From assembly GCA_036003045.1 (NCBI GenBank), contig DASYSS010000085.1, positions 156,431 to 220,430 of the forward strand: DNA of 64,000 bases. Direction: 5' to 3'. Shown here one piece after another: positions 42,650 through 49,188 of this stretch. The stretch comes from Gemmatimonadaceae bacterium. Lineage in GTDB: Bacteria > Gemmatimonadota > Gemmatimonadetes > Gemmatimonadales > Gemmatimonadaceae. Positions within the stretch are counted from its first letter, which is position 1. The number at the start of each line of letters is the position of its first letter. The notes beneath the pieces are model-generated. The model did not search any database. It saw only the letters and a list, made by a program, of their open reading frames with translations, and was not told the DNA's origin. The position numbers and the translations under genes were made by a program.

Positions 42650-44146
42650 CTACCGGTTGATCTTGTCGAACTCTTCGCCGTAATACCGCACGAGCATCTG
42701 ATCGTTCAGATGGTTCGCGCGCGCGGGGACGGGCGCCATGTCGCGCGGAAACTGAAATGCTTCGTTCACCGCGGCGGCCGTCAGGAAGCGCAGCCCGTTC
42801 GGCAACTCGCTCGGCGGCGTGTACGCATCGTGCGAGGCGAGCACGAACCCCCACTCGCCGAACGACGGCACGTAGACGTGGTACGGGTAGGTCTTCAGCC
42901 CCGCCGACCTGAGCGTCTCGACGATCGACCAGAACGATTGCCGCGCGAAGAGGGGCGACGTGCTCTGCACGACGAAGGACCCGCCCGGGGTGATGTGTCG
43001 CGCGAGCAGGCGATAGAACGCCGTGGTGTACAGCTTGCCGATGCTGTAGTTGTCGGGGTCGGGAAAATCGACGACCGCGAAATCGAACGCCTGACTGTTT
43101 TCGTCGAGCCACACAAACGCGTCGGCGTTGATGACGTGCACTTTCGGTGACAAGAACGAGCTGTCGTTCAGCTTCGTCAGCAGCGGATGCGTCGAAAACA
43201 GCTTCGTCATCGCCGGATCGAGGTCTACCAGCGTGACCTGCTCGACGTTCGGATGTCGGAGGATCTCGCGGACCGCCAGACCGTCGCCGCCGCCGAGCAC
43301 CAGCACGTGTCTCGCTCCCGGCAGCGCGGACAATCCCGGGTGTACCAATGCTTCGTGATAGCGGTATTCGTCGCGCGAGCTGAACTGGAGGTGCGAGTTG
43401 AGAAAGAGGCGGAGGTCGTCCTTCCACGCCGTCAACACGATCCGCTGATATCGTGTATCTCGCGCGAAGATGACGTCATCGGAATAGATGTTCCCTTCGG
43501 CTTCGTCGGTGATCTTGCCCGCGGCCGCCATCCCCGCCGTCAGCAACGCCAGGACCGCTACCGACGCCGCCCTCAACGCTCGGCGCGTCGGCAGAATCTT
43601 CGCGAAGAGGAAGGTCGACCAGAGCGCGATCGCCGCGTTCACGATGCCGAACAGGATCGCCGACCGGACGAGCCCCAGATGCGGCACGAGGAGGATCGGA
43701 AACGCCAGCGACGCGCCGAGCGCGCCGAGGTAGTCGAACGTGAGGACGTTGGCGATGACGTCCTTGAAGTCGAACCGGTCGCGAAGGATCCGCATCAACA
43801 GCGGCACCTCGAGGCCGACCAGCACACCGACGACGACGACGATCGCGTAGAGCGCCAGGCGAAACGCCGACGTGTACGCGAACGCGAGGAACAACAGCAT
43901 CGACGAGAATCCGCCGATCACGCCGACCATCAGCTCGATCGTCACGAACCGCGCGACCAGACCGCGGCCAATGTAGCGCGACATCCAGCTCCCGATGCCC
44001 ATCGCGAACAGGTACGTCCCGATCACCGTCGAGAACTGGAAGACGCTGTCGCCGAGCAAGTAGCTGGCGAGGGCGCTGGCGACGAGCTCGTAGACGAGCC
44101 CGCACGCCGCGATCAACAGGACCGACAGGAACAGCGCGACGGTCAA
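42650..44146 (-). CDS. membrane-bound spermidine synthase-like protein
   Basis: A 498-residue two-domain protein. It starts at TTG 44146, which overlaps the DUF350 stop (TTGA) and begins directly with the first membrane helix (LTVALFLSVLLIAACGLVYE). Seven or so helices make up residues 1-230. The C-terminal half is an aminopropyltransferase-type Rossmann domain: HVLVLGGGDGLAVREILRHP near 280, VTLVDLDPAM, and VVDFPDPDNYSIGKLY. Membrane SpeE-like fusions are known from SPFH/DUF350 clusters. Whether it makes free spermidine or modifies a lipid or protein is unknown. Confidence 0.85.
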   Translation of the reverse strand: MTVALFLSVLLIAACGLVYELVASALASYLLGDSVFQFSTVIGTYLFAMGIGSWMSRYIGRGLVARFVTIELMVGVIGGFSSMLLFLAFAYTSAFRLALYAIVVVVGVLVGLEVPLLMRILRDRFDFKDVIANVLTFDYLGALGASLAFPILLVPHLGLVRSAILFGIVNAAIALWSTFLFAKILPTRRALRAASVAVLALLTAGMAAAGKITDEAEGNIYSDDVIFARDTRYQRIVLTAWKDDLRLFLNSHLQFSSRDEYRYHEALVHPGLSALPGARHVLVLGGGDGLAVREILRHPNVEQVTLVDLDPAMTKLFSTHPLLTKLNDSSFLSPKVHVINADAFVWLDENSQAFDFAVVDFPDPDNYSIGKLYTTAFYRLLARHITPGGSFVVQSTSPLFARQSFWSIVETLRSAGLKTYPYHVYVPSFGEWGFVLASHDAYTPPSELPNGLRFLTAAAVNEAFQFPRDMAPVPARANHLNDQMLVRYYGEEFDKINR

Positions 44147-44361
44147 TGAATCGCCGCGGCGATGATGATGGCGATGGCGATCGCCACACCGGCCATGAGA
44201 ACGCCCAACGCCGTATTCTGATCTTCGAGCAGCTCCTTCCACAGGCTGCCTGGAGTGATCTTGTCGAAGATCATGAAGCCGACCACGAACAGGATGACCC
44301 CGAGCAATGCGAAGACGACGGCCGCGATGAAGTTGGAACCCAGATTGTCGAAGACGGTCAT
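44143..44361 (-). CDS. DUF350 family membrane protein (YjfL-like)
   Basis: A 72-residue protein with two membrane helices: FIAAVVFALLGVILFVVGFMIFDKITPG and NTALGVLMAGVAIAIAIIIAAAI. This is one DUF350 unit; E. coli YjfL has two. The motif FDKITPGSLWKEL and DQNTALGVLMAG is diagnostic. DUF350 proteins occur beside spermidine synthase-like, DUF4178 and SPFH genes in membrane-stress clusters. Its role is unknown. It begins one base after the preceding small gene and overlaps the next. Confidence 0.9.
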   Translation of the reverse strand: MTVFDNLGSNFIAAVVFALLGVILFVVGFMIFDKITPGSLWKELLEDQNTALGVLMAGVAIAIAIIIAAAIH

Positions 44362-44362
44362 G

Positions 44363-44551
44363 TCATTTTCCCCGCCGGAAGGAGGACCCCAGGAACATGT
44401 AGTGCGGGCGATAGGAGCCCGGGTTGTTGCGCACGGTGCGCGGGACGTCTTTGACCTCGGTCACGCTGGTCATTCCCCACCCTCGCCATTCAGCCGCCGC
44501 CGTCGTCGCGAGGACTATCACACCGAGGATGAGATAGAAGGTCTTGTTCAT
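44363..44551 (-). CDS. small exported protein in the SPFH/polyamine operon
   Basis: A 62-residue protein starting at ATG 44551. Residues 1-20 form a signal peptide or anchor (NKTFYLILGVIVLATTAAAE). The rest is short and polar with RGWGMTSVTEVKDVPRTVRN and NPGSYRPHYMF, conserved-looking spacing of aromatics and prolines. It lies between DUF4178 and DUF350 with gaps of five and one bases, so it is a genuine operon member. I do not recognise a family by name. Confidence 0.75.
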   Translation of the reverse strand: MNKTFYLILGVIVLATTAAAEWRGWGMTSVTEVKDVPRTVRNNPGSYRPHYMFLGSSFRRGK

Positions 44552-44556
44552 CGTCG

Positions 44557-46500
44557 TCACTGGTCGTCGTCGTCGTCCGAGTCGGACGACGTGGTTACCC
44601 ACGGGTGATCGCTCTCGCGCCAACGATTGTACTCGAAGTTCACGGAACCGAACGCCGAGAACAGCACCGGCACGGCGAGCAACGCCAACGCGGCGAGGAA
44701 TGGCCAAATACGCGGCACGTCGCGTTTCACGGCCAGCGTGTACGAAAACGGCCCCGCGCCGGCGTCGCGGTCCAGCGCGACGCGAAGGTAGTAGCGCCCG
44801 GGCGGCACCGACGGCAGGACCACCTTGTCCTCCGCGGATCCTTCGTGCCATGCCTCGCCGTCGTCGACGCCGAAGTAGTACGACACTTCTCGCCCGAAGT
44901 CGAAGCCCGGACCGCCGTTCTCGTCCAGCAACGCGAGGTTGTAGTACGCCCACGCATTCGAGAGGCTCGTGCGAATGTCCAACTCGACGTTCGACGTGTG
45001 GCCGCCAAGCGTGAACACGGGCGTCACGTACGCCGCGGTGTCCCCGCTTCCACCGTACTCATACGACTGCGTGAACACCGACTCGTTGCGCGCGGTCATG
45101 AAGCGGGCAACCGCGAGCACGAGCAACACCGCGGCCAGCAAGAAGAACGTTCCTTTGAGCGCGCCCGCGGCGCCCGACCGTGGATTGGGCTGATTGGCGA
45201 AGACGCCGCGCGGCGTCGGAAGAGGTGGAAGCTTGAACGCCTGCGCGATTTTCTCCGGCGGCGTGTACGTCCCGAGCGACCACGTGACTTCGTCGGACGT
45301 TCGCTCGGACGAGAGCATGTAGGGCGGCGCGACGAAGTCCGCGTCCTCGACTTTGTCTCCCGTGCGTGCTTCCCACGGGAACTCGCCGAGCACGAAGAGG
45401 GTCTCGGCGTTCGCGGACTGGAAATGCTTGAAGACCGTTCCGTCGTATTCGGCCTGTCGTCGGCCGTCGATCAGCGTCTCTTTCGGCGCCCCCTTGAGCA
45501 CGACGACGTCGTTCCAGTGCCCGTCGTATTCCGTGAGATAGCGAAAGCCGTGCTCGGCGTTCCAGAGCAAGTACTCGCGCCAGGAGTAGGTGACTCCTTC
45601 GACGACGACGCCGCGCAGCTGAAACCCGATCGCCTGCCAGCGCTCGTTTCCGAGTACGCCGGATGTGCCGAGCGGGATGGCCGGCGTCGCGCGATTCAGC
45701 CGGTCCTGCGCTTTTTCCAATACCGCGAGATTAGGATCGCGCGCGTCGAGGATCGCCGTACACGACGGGCACGCAACCGTCTGCGCGAGGTGGCCGCTCC
45801 TGATCTCGATCGCCGCGCCGCATTGCGGACAGTTGAGCCCTTTGACGCCCGCAATCTGCGGACCCTCGTCGGCTGCCGGGTCGCGAAGGTTCTTGAGCCG
45901 CAGGCTCTCGAACGTGACGTATTCGCCTGTGTAGAGGACCGGCGCGGCGTCGCTGTAGTCGATCGTCGCGAACCGATCGCCGGATCCTTTGAGATCCACG
46001 AACTCGACCTGCAGTTTGTCCCAGTACTCGAACGGAAGCTCGCCTTCGACGCCGGAGTAGAGGGCGTGCGTGATCACCGCGACGCTGTACGAGCCGCCGG
46101 GAAGCGTAAGCTGCTGGCCCGGCTTGCACGTTCCGGCCGCCGGCAGCGTTCCGGGATTTTCGACTTGCGTCGTGATCGCGTATTCCGTCTGCGCGTCGCT
46201 GAGCCAGGCGCTCGTCGCGTCGCCGAAGCGGATGTGCCACTCGCTCCAATGCCCGCGCTCGTACTCGTAGACGATGCGTCCGACGGCGACGAACGGCTTG
46301 CCCTTGTACGACCCCTCGGTGCCGAGCTGGATGCGCGACATGGAGAGTGGCACGTCGCCGACGGCGCCGACTCGCTCGAGGTCCACGTCGTGGCGGACCA
46401 GGACCGAGTGGCACGCGGGGCACGTCGTCTGTACGGCGCCGGACCAGCGAAACGTGATCTCGGCGCCGCAGTTCGGGCAGACGGCAGTTCGACCGGTCAC
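44557..46500 (-). CDS. DUF4178 domain protein with zinc ribbons and membrane anchors
   Basis: A 647-residue protein starting at GTG 46500, overlapping the AdoMet decarboxylase stop (GTGA). It opens with a zinc ribbon (CPNCGAEI...CPACHSVLV), followed by a DUF4178 module (LSMSRIQLGTEGSYKGKPFVAVGRI). A second ribbon (CPQCGAAI...CPSCTAIL) and second DUF4178 module (IPLGTSGVLGNERWQAIGFQLRG) follow. Two membrane helices (near residues 445-465 and 605-625) frame a likely extracytoplasmic beta domain, and the C-terminus is acidic (DSDDDDDQ). DUF4178 has no known activity but travels with polyamine and membrane-stress genes. Confidence 0.88.
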   Translation of the reverse strand: MTGRTAVCPNCGAEITFRWSGAVQTTCPACHSVLVRHDVDLERVGAVGDVPLSMSRIQLGTEGSYKGKPFVAVGRIVYEYERGHWSEWHIRFGDATSAWLSDAQTEYAITTQVENPGTLPAAGTCKPGQQLTLPGGSYSVAVITHALYSGVEGELPFEYWDKLQVEFVDLKGSGDRFATIDYSDAAPVLYTGEYVTFESLRLKNLRDPAADEGPQIAGVKGLNCPQCGAAIEIRSGHLAQTVACPSCTAILDARDPNLAVLEKAQDRLNRATPAIPLGTSGVLGNERWQAIGFQLRGVVVEGVTYSWREYLLWNAEHGFRYLTEYDGHWNDVVVLKGAPKETLIDGRRQAEYDGTVFKHFQSANAETLFVLGEFPWEARTGDKVEDADFVAPPYMLSSERTSDEVTWSLGTYTPPEKIAQAFKLPPLPTPRGVFANQPNPRSGAAGALKGTFFLLAAVLLVLAVARFMTARNESVFTQSYEYGGSGDTAAYVTPVFTLGGHTSNVELDIRTSLSNAWAYYNLALLDENGGPGFDFGREVSYYFGVDDGEAWHEGSAEDKVVLPSVPPGRYYLRVALDRDAGAGPFSYTLAVKRDVPRIWPFLAALALLAVPVLFSAFGSVNFEYNRWRESDHPWVTTSSDSDDDDDQ

Positions 46501-46868
46501 GGGAGGGGGACGGGGTCAGTCAGCTCGGCGTAGGTGCGTTGGATCTTCGTGATGTCCACGTCGCTCGCGACCACGTGCCGTCGAAGCCGAGCCTCGACGT
46601 CCCATTCGCCGCGTGGGCGGCAGCAGAACACGTTCAGGCAGAGCGACGCGTGCTCGGGAAACGTGTGGATCGCGAGGTGCGACTCGGAGAGAAGGCACAG
46701 CCCCGTGACGCCCCCCGCGCCCGGGAATGTGTGCCAGAGCGGCTCGCCGACGACGTTGAGCGACAAGTCGTCGACGATGCCGTCGACCAACTCCTTCAAC
46801 GAAGCCAGGTCGGTCAGCTTCGATGGATCACAGCCACGCGCGTCGATGACCCACTCGACGCCGCTCAC
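46497..46868 (-). CDS. speD: S-adenosylmethionine decarboxylase proenzyme
   Basis: A 123-residue class 1B AdoMet decarboxylase. GTG 46868 overlaps the SPFH stop (GTGA); the frame continues upstream only as a shadow. The self-cleavage site is SESHLAIHTFPE: Ser63, which becomes the pyruvoyl group, His68, and Cys83 in NVFCC match the positions known for the Thermotoga enzyme. It makes decarboxylated AdoMet, the aminopropyl donor, presumably for the membrane-bound spermidine-synthase-like protein of the same operon. Confidence 0.93.
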   Translation of the reverse strand: MSGVEWVIDARGCDPSKLTDLASLKELVDGIVDDLSLNVVGEPLWHTFPGAGGVTGLCLLSESHLAIHTFPEHASLCLNVFCCRPRGEWDVEARLRRHVVASDVDITKIQRTYAELTDPVPLP

Positions 46869-47854
46869 GCCTGTTTTGCGCCGCACTCGGAGCAGAACTT
46901 CGAGCTCCGCGCGATCGGCTTGCCGCACTCGCCACAGAATTTTGTCTCGGCGGATGGCGTTGCGCCGCCGTTCGGCGCGCTCGGCGCGCTGGCGCCCCCC
47001 CCGGAGATCGCGTCGGCCATCGCCTTCCCCATCGCCAACCCGGCCCCCAACCCGACGCCGACACCGGCGCCGCCGCCAGGATTGGCCGCGGCGATCGGCA
47101 TCGACTGGGCGGCCTGGAACTGCGAGTACTGGCGCATGTCGCCGACCATGTTCATGCCGATGCGCTGGTCGAGCATCTTCTGCAGTTCGTCCGGCAGCGA
47201 CAGACTCTCGACCTGGAAGGTGTCGAGCGCAAGGCCGAAGTCCGCGAAGAGTGGCCCGACCTGCGCGCGCATCGCCGTCGACAGCTCGTCGATGTTCGCC
47301 GCCATGTCGAGGAACGCGACGCCGCTCTGGCCGAACGCGTCGGACACCTTGCCGACGATCACGTTGCGGAGGTGCGGCTCGAGCTCGTCGGTCGTGTACT
47401 GTCCCTGCGTCGCCGCGACCTTCTGATGAAAAACGGCGGGATCGGTCAGGTGGTAGGAATAGATGCCGTTGGCGCGGAGCCGGACCGCGCCGAATTCCTT
47501 GTCGCGGATCGTGACGGGCATCGGCGTGCCCCACCGCTGGCCGGTCTGCTGCCGCGTCGAGTAGAAGTAGACGTCGGACTTGAACGGAGACTTGAAGAGC
47601 TTGTCCCAGTTTCGCAGGTTGGTCAGGAGCGGCAGCGTCTTCGTGTTGAGCGTGTAGAGGCCGGGCGAGAAGATGTCGGCGAACACGCCCTCGTTCACGA
47701 ACACCGCCGCCTGCGACTCGCGCACGGTGAGCTGTGCGCCGTTCTGAATCTCCATGTCCTGCATCGGGAAGCGATACTGCAGAATGCCGGCGCCCTCTTC
47801 AGTCCACGCGATGACGTCGATGAACTGTTTCTTGAGGAAACTTCCGAGCGACAT
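46865..47854 (-). CDS. SPFH/band-7 protein with C-terminal zinc ribbon (YdjI-like)
   Basis: A 329-residue SPFH protein of the type also called virion-core-protein-like, as in Bacillus YdjI. The N-terminus MSLGSFLKKQFIDVIAWTE, LQYRFPMQDMEIQNGAQLTV and the EGVFADIFSPGLYTL segment mark the family. After the SPFH domain (to about 240) come a Gly-rich linker and a paired zinc ribbon (FCGECGKPI and FCSECGAKQ). It has no membrane helix. It is the first gene of the seven-gene operon; no pspA homologue is in the window, though this family often partners PspA-type proteins. Confidence 0.93.
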   Translation of the reverse strand: MSLGSFLKKQFIDVIAWTEEGAGILQYRFPMQDMEIQNGAQLTVRESQAAVFVNEGVFADIFSPGLYTLNTKTLPLLTNLRNWDKLFKSPFKSDVYFYSTRQQTGQRWGTPMPVTIRDKEFGAVRLRANGIYSYHLTDPAVFHQKVAATQGQYTTDELEPHLRNVIVGKVSDAFGQSGVAFLDMAANIDELSTAMRAQVGPLFADFGLALDTFQVESLSLPDELQKMLDQRIGMNMVGDMRQYSQFQAAQSMPIAAANPGGGAGVGVGLGAGLAMGKAMADAISGGGASAPSAPNGGATPSAETKFCGECGKPIARSSKFCSECGAKQA

Positions 47855-48037
47855 GGGCAGCTCCGAGTGTCCGCGCTGATGGATTGGATATAGTCGGTGG
47901 CCCGGGCGCGCGAAAGCCAGCGCGCACCGCCGTCGACAAAACCAGGTGGCGCTCGCGCGGCTACGGCAGAACGCCGATGCGCTTCGCCTGGTATCGGGAA
48001 TCCCTACGTAGGCTATCGAGGATGGGATTCAGGATGG

Positions 48038-48210
48038 GTGTGAGGAGACGGCGTGCGGAGACCTGAAGCGTGTGAGGAGACGGCGTGCGGAGACCTGGAA
48101 CGCGTAAGGAGGCGGAGTGCGGAGAACGGCCCAGCCTCCGCACACAATCCTCTCTCTCGTTCCAGGTCTCCGTACACCGCCGCCGCACTCGTTCCACGTC
48201 TCCGCACACC
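48038..48210. repeat. fold-back array of 32-bp units
   Basis: Three direct units of exactly 32 bases start at 48038, 48070 and 48102; each contains GAGGAGACGGCGTGCGGAGA or a variant. They are followed at 48131-48210 by inverted copies of the same unit (TCTCCGCACACC, GTTCCAGGTCTCCG). The whole can fold into a long stem. It fills the gap between the SPFH promoter and the end of tonB. It has no unique spacers, so it is not a CRISPR. The rest of the gap (47855-48037) shows nothing clear. Confidence 0.85.
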
Positions 48211-48230
48211 TTCCCCCGCACCCACCCCGT

Positions 48231-49037
48231 CTAAGGCCGTTCGCGCAACTCGAAGCGGAACTCCTGTTGCACGAGCTGGGGCACGACGGTGCCGGCGAGT
48301 CGGGCCGGGAAGAATCGGGCTCTCCGCAACGACACGCGGATCGCATCCATGAACAACTCGTGGATGTGGCTCGAGAACTTGATGCTCGGCTCGTCGACTC
48401 GGCCCGTCGTGTCGACGACGAACTGCACGTTGACGTCGCCCTCGACGCCCGCCGCGCGAAGGGACTCAGGGTATCTCGGCTTCGGGTTGCCGGGACGTGG
48501 AGCCACCTGCTCGTCGACGAGGTCCGGCGTGTAGATCCCGTTCTTGACCTGCGCGACCATCGTCGGGACGGCGTCGCTCAGTCGCGACGGCCCCTTGCTG
48601 AACTCGGAATCGGCTACGGCGGTCCATCGGGAATTGTCGGTGTCGGGCTTGTTGACGACGTCGGCGGCGTCGATCGCGGGACGGATTTCGGCGAGGCGAT
48701 CCGTGATGGCGCCCAGCGACTCCTTGAAAGAGACGAGCCGCGACGGCGTGCCGTGGCGCTCGCTCACCGAACTCCTTCGCGCGGGCGTCGTCCGTCGTTC
48801 GGATGTGTTCGCGGGTTTTGCCGGCGTCGCCACATCCGCCGGGGTCAATGTGAGGTACTGCAAGTGGACCACGGGCGTACTCTCTCGGGGCGACTGCCAT
48901 CCATGCGAGTTCGGACTCGCCCCGCGGGCAGTCAGGATCACGGCGGCGATCACAGCGCCGTGAGCGAGGGCGCTGCCGACCAGGTGCTCCGATCGGATGG
49001 TGCGTGCCGGGCGCGAGCCTGAGAGTTCTCGAAGCAT
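48231..49037 (-). CDS. energy transducer TonB
   Basis: A 268-residue TonB-type protein. ATG 49037 has AAGGA upstream; ATG 49085 is the longer alternative. A single N-terminal helix (LVGSALAHGAVIAAVILTA) anchors it in the inner membrane. A basic, Pro/Thr-rich periplasmic stretch leads to the C-terminal TonB domain (YPESLRAAGVEGDVNVQFVVDTTG...FFPARLAGTVVPQLVQQEFRF). It transfers proton-motive energy from ExbBD to outer-membrane receptors such as the SusC protein at 58744. No exbB/exbD are in the window. Confidence 0.9.
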   Translation of the reverse strand: MLRELSGSRPARTIRSEHLVGSALAHGAVIAAVILTARGASPNSHGWQSPRESTPVVHLQYLTLTPADVATPAKPANTSERRTTPARRSSVSERHGTPSRLVSFKESLGAITDRLAEIRPAIDAADVVNKPDTDNSRWTAVADSEFSKGPSRLSDAVPTMVAQVKNGIYTPDLVDEQVAPRPGNPKPRYPESLRAAGVEGDVNVQFVVDTTGRVDEPSIKFSSHIHELFMDAIRVSLRRARFFPARLAGTVVPQLVQQEFRFELRERP

Positions 49038-49188
49038 ACCGCCAGTCCTTCCGGATGTTCTCGGAGGTTGATTGGCATGCCGCACGCCGCGACGCCGGCG
49101 CGCTCGCGGTTGTTCCTCGTGGGTCCGATTGCGGCGGCGGTCTCACCCGACGCGAATCAGACGACGGCGCGACGTTTAGCGAACCTAC

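Noticed and set aside
48038..48210. Possible CRISPR array
   Set aside because: The repeat units are directly adjacent with no unique spacers, the second half is inverted, and no cas gene is present.
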